Shown: in pieces, positions 10,646-21,904 of the stretch
Position numbering within the stretch: position 1 is the first letter of the stretch
How the letters are laid out: the number at the start of each line of letters is the position of its first letter
Assembly: GCA_025094145.1 (NCBI GenBank)
Contig: JALLLS010000084.1
Location: 83,090 to 147,089, forward strand
Direction of reading: 5' to 3'
Length of the DNA: 64,000 nucleotides
Source: Spinellus fusiger
Lineage: Eukaryota; Mucoromycota; Mucoromycetes; Mucorales; Phycomycetaceae
Translations under genes and position numbers: made by a program
The notes under the pieces: generated by a model
Told to the model about the DNA's origin: nothing
Seen by the model: the letters and a program-made list of their open reading frames with translations, nothing else
The model's database searches: none

Positions 10646-12260
10646 ATGCACAAAAGACTATGGAGTATAGAGGCCCTTATAGGCAAAAGCCACCTGAAGA
10701 GGTCTTTGATAAGGCCTAACCCTACACTACAACCTATTCGTTTCATGACAACAAATGCACATGATGACCTAGACAAGCTATACAAGCTATGCAAGACCAT
10801 TAACGAAACCCCCAGCATACTTGCAAAACATAAGCTTGTAGTCTCAACACCTATCTCCACCCTTATCTTCAACGCATATATGACAATAGCAAGAACTTTC
10901 ACTTGAGCTCCAAAACTCTTCTCACTCATCTCAATAAAGAAAGACGCACTGAGCAAGAGACTCCAAAGTCTTATGAGCTTCTGGATCTTCTGGACCTTAT
11001 CTCCTCACGCACACTGGCAAGCAAGGAACTTATTCGTGTGATTGCTCACTTTTACCGCGAGAACTGCACTACAGAGAAGCGACAACATATCTTCCTTCAA
11101 ATTCTCGACCGTAACTTGAGAATGGGTGTGGCCTCCAAATCAGTGTCTCGTCTTTTAACTTTGGCAAACGATGAGAGTGATGTCGGCCACCAACAACTCC
11201 TTAAAGATCCCATCATGAACGTAGCATTAGCTTATTCCTCGCCTGCTGAGAAGGAAGCAGAGTTATGGAATGCCGTCAGCAGCAATAAGGACGCTGAATG
11301 GTCTATTTCCCGTAAATACGATGGTGTTCGGTGCATTGCCGTTGTTATCAATACAGGCCATGGACATCGATTAAAGTTTTATTCACGCACAGGAAAGGTC
11401 TTTACTTCATTAGAGAAGTTGGAAGCCTCTATTCGTAATAGATTATCACCAGAAGACAGCAGCTTTGTTTTGGATGGTGAGGTGTGTGTCTATGATGAGG
11501 GAAGTGACAAAGAGAATTTCTTAAAATCACTTAGTGAGATTCGAAAACAAAACACGCCCATGCCGGATCCTGTGTATGAAGTGTTCGATAGAATTGAAGT
11601 CAATGATTTTATACGAGGTGTTGGAGAAGAGATACATTCCGTGCGACAGAAGCGACTGGCGAAATTCCTAGGATCTCCTCAAAAGAACATTCGACAAGTA
11701 GAACAGACAAAGCTAGATTCTATAAAGGTATTGTCAGATTGGAAGCAGTTGGCCGTTGCGCGTGGTTGGGAAGGATTAATACTGAGGAAGAATATCACCT
11801 ATGAAGGAAAGCGCAGGTAATGTCTCCTGTTTATGTCAGGAACTGTGGCTCATTGCGCGCGCGTGTGTGTGTGTATGTGTGTAGTCGGAACATGTTAAAG
11901 ATAAAAGAATGGGAGGATGCTGAATACACTGTGGTGGATGTCCACAAGGGAATTATGCGACTGTCTACTACACGAGAAGAGGCGCTTGTTATGACCAATA
12001 TTACCATTTCACACAAGAGTAAGGAGAGAAGAGAGAAGGATCTGAATGACTTGATTGATTGTGTTTCATGATTAGACAATATTGTGAGTGTTGGATCAGG
12101 GTTCTCGGTTCAACAGCGTATCGAATATGGTGACGATCCCTCTAAACTCATTGGGAGAAAAGTAACTGTCAGGTATTTTCAGGAATCCGGAGAAGGAGGC
12201 TCCAAATCCCTCCGTTTCCCTTCTATCAAGGCCATTCATCAAGAAGAAAGAGATACTTAG
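10646..12260 (+). CDS. Short ATP-dependent DNA ligase, possibly mitochondrial, apparent frameshift
   Basis: It seals nicks through a ligase-adenylate intermediate. Exon 1 ends at 11816, exon 2 is 11885-12018 and exon 3 is 12076-12260. The motifs are in order: KYDGVR (motif I, nucleophile Lys codon 11314-11316), FYSRTGK (III), LDGEVCVYD, EGLILRKN (IV) and, across the first splice, SRNMLKIKEW (V). The OB-domain end reads VGSGFSVQQR and GRKVTVRYFQ. The N-terminal DNA-binding domain includes KRQHIFLQILDRNLRMGV. From the 10646 ATG the first 33 residues are rich in Arg/Lys with one Glu and end PIRFMTTN, resembling a mitochondrial presequence. Between ILAKHK (frame 2, up to about 10833) and LHPYLQRIYDNSKNF (frame 1) the frame slips with no usable GT donor, so the gene is frameshifted or the sequence has an error. 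About 490 residues, far shorter than fungal Lig1 or Lig4. Confidence 0.8.
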
Positions 12261-12389
12261 ATATATCACTTTAATATTAGTAAACTAAATCATTAAATTT
12301 AAATATGTGTTTATTTTTGCCATTCTACGTGCATCTATCATTGTATTTTTATGAGTTGCATGGGGTGATTTATTGCTCTACATGAAAGA

Positions 12390-12800
12390 GGAGTCTATCT
12401 GGTGTGTATTTTACTACACACCCAAAGATTTTCTGGCCTTTAAGCGGTGTTATATATTTCCTTTTATGTCTAGAACTTACCATCTATGGAAATTTAGCTG
12501 AAATTAAATATTTGCGGATATCTCATTTATCATTTCTTTTTATGGAATACATCACTATCAAATTGTATTATCAATAGAATAGTGTTGATGAATAAAATTG
12601 TTTATAATAATAATATAACTAATATTATATTATGACTATATCTACTGCCAAAGTACATTGACTGATAGTAATAGAATATATACCCTAAAGGCCTTGTGAT
12701 TTATTCATGGGATATAGATAACTATCCTCAGGAGTATAGCCTAGACAGTATTGGTTTTGTGGATGACCACCTGAGACTGACTTGAAAGGAGATTTTGCTT
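12390..12800 (+). repeat. Dispersed repeat, copy A
   Basis: This roughly 400-base AT-rich segment aligns by eye in inverted orientation with 21905-22365. Shared blocks include TTTTCTGGCCTTTAAGCGG, CAAATTGTATTATCAATAGA, a GAATAAAATTGTT stretch, GATAACTATnCTCAGGAGTAT and CACCTGAGACTGACTTGA. No coding capacity is seen. It could be the non-coding end of a transposon or a short nonautonomous element. Confidence 0.75.
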
Positions 12801-13049
12801 GCTTAATAACCATACAATGAGCTTAAGCCGAGATGATGACACTGCTTACCTTTTTATCTCAAGAATAGTCTTTGGTGGTGTCTATTACTTCTCTCTATTG
12901 TTTTTCTTTGTTAATTATAGCATATTATCTTGCTCAGTTATGTTCATCTGGACAAGTGCTTAAGCATCAATTTGTATAGACAGTGTAAGAAATAACAGGA
13001 TAATAACAAGACCAAAGAATAAAAAATATTCTTATTCTGGTGAGGTATA

Positions 13050-13724
13050 CAGTCCCATGCAATAAATGAGTGGACAGAAATTTTATTTTTTATTTTTATT
13101 TTACAAATTCAGAAAATGGCCTTAGTGAAAATCAGTTAGCTCTTAGCCAAGAACATGAAGATCATTCTATCAAAAAAAGAGAGCATCACATGTTTATTAG
13201 AAGTCAAATCACAGGACAATGGAAAAGACGCCATTTGTCAAGAGATTTCTGACGATCTCGACCTCCCAAAGAACACAGTGAGCAAGATTGTCCAATTGTA
13301 TAAAAACAGACACAATTCAACTCAGAATACGTACAGGAAGACCTGAAAAGGCGTCATCTACTTCAAAACTGGTATTAGTCTTGTCTATTCATAGAAACCC
13401 TATGCAGACAATTACACTTCATTTGAGAAATATGAATGATGTAAAAACAAGGTTGTTTGGTCTGACAAATCCTGTTTGACAGTTATGGGCAATGATAAAG
13501 AGACTAGAGTGATTAAAAATAAAGACTCTATTACAAAGTACTGAGTAGCATTTTTATAATAAGAATATAGACAATCATTTAATGAACAACTGTTCCAAAT
13601 ATTGTATTATTCCATGAACCATTTATTATGGACATCTTAAACTGATAGATATACCTTTATTTCTCAAAATAAAAATAAAAATAAAAATAAAATTTTCTGT
13701 CCACTCACTTATTACTTGGGACTG
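13050..13724 (+). mobile_element. Short nonautonomous Tc1/mariner element
   Basis: The ends are inverted repeats: left CAGTCCCATGCAATAAATGA, right (reverse complement) CAGTCCCAAGTAATAAGTGA, followed in both by GTGGACAGAAA. TA dinucleotides flank both ends (13048-13049 and 13725-13726). Inside are decayed transposase pieces: a helix-turn-helix ICQEISDDLDLPKNTVSKIV (13155-13346) and VWSDKSC near 13460, the first catalytic Asp region. The catalytic core is missing, so it is an internally deleted copy of 675 bases. Confidence 0.85.
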
Positions 13725-13726
13725 TA

Positions 13727-15077
13727 CAGTCACACAACATTAGAAAGGGTACGATTTTTCTTTTTTGAAATCATGAGAAAGAACATGCTTTATGCATGAA
13801 AAGGTTACGACCTCAAAATACATACTAATGACCTCAAATTCAACAAAAAGTTGGTTTAGCATATTTTCTATAGTAATATATATATATATAGTTAATATTT
13901 TGTATGGCCTCCTTTGGCATCAATGACTGTCTGGTATCTATCTGTTATGTTTTGAATTTATTGTTATGCAAATTCAATACCAATCCTCTCCCCCACTCCT
14001 CTGCAAGTAGAGTATTCACACTTTCAACATTTGGTAATAAATACCATTCTTTCCTTAATACATCTTTCCAAGGCCCACCAGACATGTTCAATTGGGATCA
14101 AGTCAGGGATTTGTGTAAGCTATTCATCAAAACACTTAATTGCATATGTGTTTTTCCACCATGTTGTATAGACACCTGTATGGCAGCTAACCCCATCTTC
14201 TTGGAATATAAAGTCCCTGTTCTCTTTCTCATTCAATTCAATAAACCATGACAGAAAGTTCTCTGCCAAAATATCAACATATACATCCTGATTTACAGTG
14301 CCATCAATAAAGACCAAAGGCCCAAATCTAGCAGCCCAGAAACAGCTCCAGATCATTACACTGCCTTTCCACTCATTTTGGTTGTAGTTACACTATGAGC
14401 AGCCTTATACTTCTCTCGGATCTTTCGAATCATTCTGGCCCCTCCTTGGTAACCCTCTACTTCAAACCGTGACTCATCAGATCATACAATGCATCTCCAG
14501 TCATCAGGGGTCCAATTGACCCGTTCCTTGGCCCAACGAAGTCTTTTCTTCATGTTTTTTCTTCAGACAACCATGGCTTGTGTGCTACCAAGTAAGAACC
14601 AAACCCAACCTGGTGTATATATCTGATGAGTATTGCTCTACAGATGATTATCTCATATGCTTTAAGTTCCAAATTTATATAGTTATAGAAGGCAAATGGG
14701 TTGCCTCTTAGAATGACCTCAAGTCATCTTAGGCCTCTCTCATTGATTTTTTTTTGTGTGCACCAGAACTAGAATTTGGTATATGTGTACCAATAGTCTT
14801 GATTATACTAATAATATTCTGGGCAGTAGATTTGCTAATGCCAACGACCTTTGAAATGCTACTCATGGATCAATTCTCGTATTTTAAAACTAATAAGCAC
14901 CCCAGTACTCTCATTCTTTAAGCTTATTATAAGCTCTAGAGTTTCTAGTTGATGATTCTGCGTTTGACATTTGAGATTGTTTAATGGAATGTGATTCTGT
15001 GGTAAAAAGAAGAAAAAGAATCATGTTTAAAAATGTATAAATTATGGGGTCGTATATTTACTAATTTTGTGTGATTG
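13727..15077 (-). mobile_element. Tc1/mariner element, decayed
   Basis: The terminal repeats are CAGTCACACAACATTAG at the left and, reading inward from the right, CAATCACACAAAATTAG. They are flanked by TA at 13725-13726 and 15078-15079. The length, about 1.35 kb, is normal for an autonomous Tc1 element. The left TA is shared with the neighbouring 675-base element. Confidence 0.82.
13900..14970 (-). pseudogene. Tc1 transposase, broken
   Basis: Minus-strand translation starts MSNAESSTRNSRAYNKL near 14969. The best piece (14120-14356) reads SCFWAARFGPLVFIDGTVNQ, then FIFQEDGVSCHTGVY with the second catalytic Asp, and continues to IPIEHVWWALERCIKERM near 14060 with the third catalytic residue. 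Stops and frame changes occur throughout. The C-terminal SLMPKEAIQNI segment matches the tail of the fragment at 1-400. Confidence 0.85.
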
Positions 15078-15079
15078 TA

Positions 15080-15947
15080 TATGTGCATAGAAAACCAGTG
15101 GAATTCACAGTTTCCATTGATAGATATACAAACATTATGCTTTAGCACAACTTAGTTTTCAAATCACAGATTGAATCAATGATACGTGAAAACCAATTAT
15201 AAAACAGAAATAGTATAAGAGAAAAGTCAACTCGTCTTTATTTTCTTTTCTTCATGGAACTTACTCTAAAGATTGTAGCAGTAAAAAGCTCAATCACTGG
15301 TATTGGATGGAAGCCGAGTTGTCCCTGTCATGACATGCATCTTCAACAGTCAATTGTGAAAGGTTTGCAAGATACCTCGAGAAGAGAGACAGAATCACCA
15401 CAGTATTGCATAACTAATTATTCAAATGAAGATACTCCTGCTGTGGAAAACTGAAATACCAATAGTTTACTTCCATTTCGTAAAATGAAGCTTTCAAGCT
15501 TTATTAATCAACAACAATCAAACAAACGACTAGCTAGTAATAGACGACCTACCAAGACATTAAAAAAGAATCCAGTGTAGTTATCGCTACACTAAACCAA
15601 GATACACATAAGTCTTTTTTTGAATCATACTACATTTCTATACTATTTTATCTCCCAAAAATGTACCACTATTCTCAGAAAATAGTGTAATTATTGCTAA
15701 GATAGGCAGATAGTGTTTGAAACTTCATTTAGACATCGAAAACACCCTTTTCAAATATATTAGCCAATCATAAAAATAGTGTGATATTATTGTCCATGTA
15801 TTTACTTTTATATCCCAAAAATCTTTAGGTGTGTATAGAACCTGTCAATGAGCTGAAGTTCAAATCCAAGAGAAATTTGCTCCAGGAAAAAGAAAAATTA
15901 TCTATGGTAGTAGTAAAAAAAAAAGATTATTTTCTTTTCTCGGACTC
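15080..15947. other. Upstream region of rrp8 with degenerate repeat
   Basis: A short frame at 15254-15454 is unsupported. At 15575-15830 the phrase AGTGTAgTTATcGCTA recurs as AGTGTAATTATTGCTA and AGTGTGATATTATTGTC, and TTATcTCCCAAAAAT occurs twice, suggesting an old tandem duplication. Any promoter of rrp8 would lie here. Confidence 0.45.
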
Positions 15948-17819
15948 ATGCAGCCTCTTTTCGAAGCCACGGGTTGGTCATTACCCACTACTATTGCAGT
16001 AGAGAAAGAAGAAAAAACACTCAAGACAAACAAACCACGAGGCAAAAACCAAGAGCCGAAAGTACAGACAAAAGAAGAAGTGGCTACAAAAGAAGCAGAT
16101 CAGCTACAGAAACAAGTGTCCCGGTTGAGACAGCAAACAGGGCAAGAAGAAAGACCCATTGCAGTCAACTCAAATGCTAATAAGCGTCCTCTTGATGAAG
16201 AGGGCAATTCAAAGAAGCGCTGCAAACCCTCTCGTTCTAAGCGAGCAAAATTGGCAGCTGCTAAACGTCAAGGTACAGTGCCCGAGACAAGACCATTGGC
16301 AGCTACACCGGCAGTAAAGCCTGAGCAGAAGAAGACAGTTCCTGCAAAGAAGGACTCTGTTTCTAAAGGCCAGCAGCCTAGTGAAGATGTCATTATGGAA
16401 ATAGCAAAGACACCTGCACCCAAAAAACAAGATACAGTCAACAAGGCAGTTAGTAAAGTAGCTAATGTCTCTAAGAAGGCTACAGTAAAAGCACAGGAGA
16501 TCGTGAAAGTCAAGGAAGCAGTAGTGAATGTTAAGGAGACCACAGTGAATGTTAAGGAAGCAGTAGTGAGTGTTAAGAAAACTACAGTAAAAGCCAATGA
16601 AGATGCCAAAATCAAGAATGGTGCAGCAGGCAAAGTATTAAATGCCCAACAGAAAAAGAAATTGCAAGCAGTAAGTTATTATTGCCACTAAAAAGAACAT
16701 TAGAATTAGTACTTACTTATCCAACCCTTTCTATAAATACATATAAATTAGCTACTTGCTGGTAAGAACAAACCAACAGAAGAGCCCCAGCAAGAAGAGC
16801 AGAAGCCTAAAGCAGCTAAGCCTGCAGAGAAATCCAAGCCTACAGAAAAGGTCAAGCCTGCAGAAAAGGTCAAGCCTGCAGAAAAGGCCAAAGACACATC
16901 TTCTACATTAACACCTCTCCAGGCCAAAATGAAAGAGAAGCTTTCTGGTGCTCGCTTTCGCTGGCTGAATGAAAAACTCTACACAACAAAAGGTGGCGAG
17001 GCTTATGAACTCTTTCAGGAGAAACCTGAGCTCTTTGATGAAGTAAGTGTGCTTGTTAAGGGGTCTTACTTAAGAGAACAAGTATCATGAAGGATTCCGT
17101 CATCAAGTAGAGTCTTGGCCTGTCAATCCCGTGGATGTTATTCTTGAACAACTCTCTCAAATGCCAGAGGGCACTGTGATTGCTGATCTTGGATGTGGTG
17201 ATGCCAAGATTGGACACACCCTGACAAAACAGAATGTATTGAGTTTTGACTTGATCGCAAAGAACAGTCGAGTCATTGCTTGTGATATTTCCAAACTACC
17301 TCTTCCTGCTAACTTTGTAGATGTTGCTGTCTTTTCACTCTCTTTGATGGGCACCAACTATATTGAGTTCTTAAAAGAAGCCCATCGTGTGCTTAAAGTA
17401 GGGTAAGTAGCCTGTCTTTCTATACAGGATAGACTCATCCTTTCCCTCTCATGTGTTTAGGGGTGAGTTGAAGATATCCGAAGTAGTGAGTCGGTTCAGT
17501 GATGTTGATGCCTTTATCGATCTGTTGGAGAATCTTGGTTATGAGTTTATTAGCAAGGTAGGTTCTTTTTATACTATAGACTGTTAGTGTACTCACCACT
17601 CTGTAGGAGGACGATAACAAGATGTTCGTTATGCTCTACTTTACAAAACAAGCAGATGCACCTGCTGCTATAGAGGAGGACGATGATATGCTTCAAGGAC
17701 TTACCAAGACACAGAAACGCTCTCTTCAAAAGGGAGCAGGTGTAAGAGGTGTTACAGTAAAGAAATTGCAGAAACAATCACAACAACTTCTCAAGCCTTG
17801 TTTATATAAGAAGCGTTAA
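15948..17819 (+). CDS. rrp8: Ribosomal RNA-processing protein 8 (rRNA m1A methyltransferase)
   Basis: The nucleolar SAM-dependent Rrp8 family methylates an adenine N1 in large-subunit rRNA. The five exons are 15948-16670, 16752-17042, 17083-17402, 17461-17557 and 17607-17819, all with GT-AG introns and a continuous frame (about 547 residues). The N-terminal half is Lys/Ala-rich and repetitive (VKEAVVNVKETTVNVK, KPAEKVKPAEKAK), as expected for a nucleolar basic extension. The catalytic part starts GARFRWLNEKLYT and continues YHEGFRHQVESWPVNPVD. SAM motif I is IADLGCGDAKIG, followed by ACDISKLPL and VFSLSLMGTNYIEFLKEAHR, ending with VGGELKISEV. This order is diagnostic of Rrp8. The start is the only ATG giving the full domain. 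It converges with the RBM25-like gene 122 bases away. Confidence 0.93.
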
Positions 17820-17941
17820 AGCATTCTCATTTTAAAATCCATAAACCGCTACACATCTACACATATTTACTACGCATTCACTATTCTCATGACTTCAAGA
17901 AAGAATGTTGTATTTCTAGCAGTGTACATTATAGTGTTGTT

Positions 17942-20177
17942 TTATAATCTTTGAAATTTGCGTTCTGTTTCGAATATAAGGGCTCTCCATAACTTCATGA
18001 CAAACACAAGTGCCTCCTCATCCAATGTCTACAAGGATAAGTCCACTGTCTTTCTACAGCTACTTACCATCTCAAGCTCAGTAACAAGATCTGTGGGGGA
18101 TTTCTTCGTGCGTACAAAGTCAAGAATGAAGTTGACCAAATCATCTTCTTGCACACCAACAATTTCTATAATCTTCTTGGATACAAAAGGCTGAAGTTTA
18201 CTAGAGACTAAGTCGTCATCCACTTCATTCCATTTCACAGACCAATTCCATAATTCCTGTTCAGAACTAGGAATAGAGCCGATTAGCTCTTTAACACGCT
18301 GTGTACGTTCCTCAGGATCAAGATTAGAAGCACCCTCTAGTGTCATGTCATCACCATAATCCAATGGCACCAGTACACGCTTCTTTTTGGCTCCTTCCTC
18401 CTCCTCCTCCTCCTCATTCCCTCCCATGTTAGTAACACGCTTAATGGGTAAATTAAAGTTGAGTTTTCTTGGTTTGATCTCAATTCTTGTCACTTCATCG
18501 GAATCTCTGTTCAGGTAATTGCTCTCTCTTCGCATGCGCTCTTCTTCTTCTGCACGTCTTTTGGCTTCTTCAATTTCATGTACTTCTGCACGTCTGTCTT
18601 CCTGATCCCGTTCTTCCTCTCGTCGTTTCACATCTTCTCTTGACTTTCTCCACCGTGAACTGTTCAATCCCCTCTTATTAGCCACACTGCTGCCTTGCTT
18701 ATAACTTACCGGCTCACATAGAACTCTTCTCCTCTATCCATTTCCACTTCATCATCCCACTCTGCTAGTCTTCGTGTCCAATACACCCTACTATTGGTCT
18801 CTCTTTCGTCTTCTTCATTCTCTCTTTGTACATCTCGATGGTAATTGCGCAGACGACTGCTCTCTCTGTTCTCGTACCGTTTCTCCCTCTACTGTCCTTA
18901 GTTCTCCCCCTTCTTCTGCTGTCTGGGCTTACCTGTTGGAAGGCTGATTGAACATCCTTCTCATGCTGTGCTACTCTTCTACGCTCATTCTCCTCATCAT
19001 CCTCTGCACAACTATCAGGCTCTGACAATTGTTCTGTGTGTCCACGGTGGAAATCTTGTCGGCTGAATCGATCCCCACGACGTCTGTGATCATGATCCGA
19101 CCAGCGTTCACGACTACGGTCTTGTTCACGTCGATGTTTTTCCTGGTCTCTCTTCACAGCACGATCCTTGAAAAAAGCCAATTCCTTGGTGATGATGTCT
19201 TCCTCACTACTGACAGGAGCAGCAGCACGGGGAGGTGCATCAGGATCATGTCCGTCATGAAGAGCCTGGACCAATTGCTTGACAGATTCCAAGGCCTTGT
19301 TGGTTTCCTCTACTTCATTCTTTACATACACACAAAGAGAGGGAGAGAGGGAGAGAGAGATAAGATGGCGTGCTTATGGATAGACAAGTAGGTAGGTAGG
19401 TAGGTAGATAGATAGATAGGCTATCCTCCTATAATAGTCTTTTCTTTTTCTTTTTCTTTTTCTTTTTTCTTTTTCTTTTTCTTTTCTTTCGTTCTTCTAT
19501 TTGTTTATACCTCTGCCTTGACGCGTGTCTTTTTATATTGCTCGAGGTGTTCCTTCACAACATCGTCTACTTTGACCTTGTAGCTTTGTAAGAAAGAAAA
19601 AAGAAAGAAAAGACACACACATACACGCACACACACACACGCACACACACACACAGAAACAAAGGATAATAAACTTACAATAAGCTTCTTCTTCACGTCA
19701 CTCCCATCCATTGCCAACAGTGTCACTCCTTCGTGTCCATCGGATCCACCCAAAACATGAAGAGCACGCAATACACTATCAGGGTCCTCATATTCTGCAA
19801 ACCCAAACCCCTTGAGTTTTCCTCCAGGGTCCGTCACTCGCTTCCATTGACGAAGGGATCCACATGCCTAAGAAAGAAAAGACTCTTTTTATTGAGTTGC
19901 TGCTACTGTTGTTGCTGGGTAATGAAGGAAAGGGTTCCCTTTCTTTCTTTCTTATTTCTATTTTTCTTACTTTAAGAAAACGCTCGATCCACACATCATT
20001 CACACCAGCAGCAATAGCCCCCACAAACACAGTGGTGAGTTTCCCAGTGTCATAAGGAGAGGGCGTAGCTCTGGCAGGGGGTCTTGCGCTGTAGCCTGGG
20101 ACACCAAAGGGTCTTGGTGTGGATGAGAACCCACCAGGTCTAGGTTGGCCATAAGGATTGGGTCGGTAAGGATCCAT
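17942..20177 (-). CDS. RBM25-like splicing factor (RRM + RE/RD region + PWI)
   Basis: Seven minus-strand exons: 20177-19971, 19867-19679, 19576-19511, 19319-18933, 18888-18710, 18659-18068 and 18028-17942, giving about 568 residues. A Pro/Gly-rich leader precedes an RRM with RNP2 TVFVGAI and RNP1 KGFGFAEYEDP. Next comes KKKLIVKVDDVVKEHLEQ, a helix with mixed-charge Arg/Glu/Asp repeats, the conserved RRLAEWDDEVEMDRGEEFY and SRWRK block, an acidic stretch (EEEEEEE), and a C-terminal PWI domain (ELWNWSVKWNEVDD to LDEEALVFVMKLWRALIFETE). This order is that of RBM25, a nuclear U1-snRNP-associated splicing regulator. The exon 5/6 junction uses an acceptor AACAG at 18660 with a CTAAT branch site. 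Intron 3 is rich in microsatellites (19325-19500) and intron 2 holds a CA repeat. Confidence 0.88.
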
Positions 20178-20275
20178 CGTGGGAGCAATAAGGGTGGCTG
20201 GCTGTGTGTGTAGGATGAAGTAAGTCCCACTTCCTTGATCTTTATGTGACTTGCAAAGACGTTTTTAAGTAGAGG

Positions 20276-20420
20276 ATTTATATATTATATATTTCTATTA
20301 TATATTTCTATTATATATTTCTATTATATATTTCTATTATATATTTTATTATATATTTCTATTATATATTTTATTATATATTTTATTATATATTCTATTA
20401 TATATTTTATTATATATTGC
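20276..20420. repeat. TATATTTCTATTA minisatellite
   Basis: About a dozen imperfect tandem copies of TATATATTTCTAT / TATATATTTTAT, 100 bases upstream of the RBM25-like start. Confidence 0.95.
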
Positions 20421-20639
20421 TCTATTTTATTAGGCTTGCAGTCTACACACCAGGATATCTTTAGGATATAAAAGGAAATAGTCGAAATACAATTGTTTAA
20501 GAAATGACATCGATTTGAGGAGCAGAAATAAATTATGTATTCATGTTAGTTTTTAAACAATAAAAACAGTAGATTTACCTGTAAATATCTAAATCCCGGA
20601 GGAAACCACTTTCGATGTAGCGATATATGATATGAATAC

Positions 20640-20890
20640 GAATAAGAATATCTATGCTTCTTGACAGAAAGGAACTGGTCGGTGGCGACCGTTTAATCCC
20701 TCTTCTGTGATTGTATAGATATTCTTTGATGCATTCACATCTCTGTTCCAAACAACTACACAACTTTGGCAAGTGTGGATACTGTTGAAATTCACTAATA
20801 CCTCGGTGAGGATATTTGTGATATAAGAGTGGCAGATCTTGAGAACAAAACGAAATTTCAAAAGTCATTTGCTTAATCAGAATCACCAAA
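20640..20890 (-). pseudogene. Fanzor/TnpB-like nuclease fragment, second subfamily
   Basis: The minus strand reads FNSIHTCQSCVVVWNRDVNA followed by SKNIYTITEEGLNGRHRPVP. CQSC is the second zinc-binding pair and WNRDVNASKNI is the RuvC-III signature with its catalytic Asp, as in Fanzor and TnpB. Upstream (LKICHSYITNILTEVL) is poorly conserved and the better frame changes, so only the last part survives. The sequence differs clearly from the fragments at 1570-2139 and 59 kb (GLNGRHRPVPF versus YPERFRR), indicating another subfamily. No upstream RuvC motifs are found. Confidence 0.66.
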
Positions 20891-21904
20891 GTAATCCAGA
20901 CTGCAACAACATTCTAGAAAAGAAAAGAATTGCTTAAAGAACAGTTGCCTAGTTACCCGTTGTGATCAAATCGTGTGTTGTGTTCCTGTTCATGTACCCT
21001 CTTTGATTTCCCTAGACTAGCCTTTGTACTAATACTCTATTTCGTAGTCCCTACTAGAGACCGAGCTACTACAGATCCATCTCTCTAGTGGTCTTGTTGA
21101 TAACCACAGTGCCCTTTATTACAAAATAAAGGAGATATTTTACAACAAAATCACTTTATGGAATTCTATGGCCTTGAAATACAGGGCCAAAACTATACAC
21201 ACTGTAGGATAGGGCTGCCACCCTTCCCAGTCTGCTTGGATGTTCTATGAAGACCATATCTATTGCTTGGGAATAGCAAATTAGACAAATTCATAGTCAA
21301 AGAAGAAATAGAAAACTAATATAAAAGTTTAGTTGTCTATATCTTTAATAAAATAGACTTTGATCCAAACAGCTTCCTAGCGTATAAACAAGATAATCTT
21401 TAGGAACTTGAGTAGCTGACTTTCTTATTCTCGACTTGTTTTCTTTGGTTGGCTAATGTGTTTGAAAAGAACCTTTTCACTGTCTGTCTGTTTTAGCATT
21501 GACTATGGACTGTGTAATTAAACACTATAAAGTTGGATAAAAGGAAGAAGTAAACCTGACATTACAACTCAATCACTGTATTTATTGTTTAACATGTGCT
21601 ATCCATAAGCCTACAGTATAACACTCAAGTACTCGTCAAGATGAGCATAACTAAGCAAGGTAATGTACTGTTATTAACAAAGAAAAACAATAGAAAGAGT
21701 TTGTAGACAATACCAAGGACTATTCTAGTGATAAAAAGGTAAGCAGTGTCTTCATCTGGGCTTGAGTTCAATGTAATCCACAAGACATAGTACTGACTTA
21801 TTTTAATAGATGATATATGACTCATTATTCTCAAGACAAGTATGAAGTACAAGGTAAGCATATCATCTCTCTTGATTGAATTATTACTAATGCACTCTTC
21901 TGTT
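20891..21904. other. Intergenic, no gene seen
   Basis: AT-rich with only short frames. It may carry more of the element that contained the Fanzor fragment. Confidence 0.45.

Noticed and set aside
10471..10956. A 161-codon minus-strand frame opposite the ligase start.
   Set aside because: It overlaps the ligase N-terminal coding region, and the sense strand carries recognisable ligase sequence.
18687..18709. An apparent 23-base ultra-short intron in the RBM25-like gene.
   Set aside because: A 50-base intron ending at AACAG (18660) with a CTAAT branch site joins EEFYVSR to SRWRK and fits the family better.
19505..19837. Reading through intron 2 of the RBM25-like gene, since it is open and a multiple of three.
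   Set aside because: The insert is a low-complexity VCVCVC/LFFLF stretch from a CA repeat inside the RRM region, and splicing GTAAGT to ACAAG restores KKLIVKVDD.
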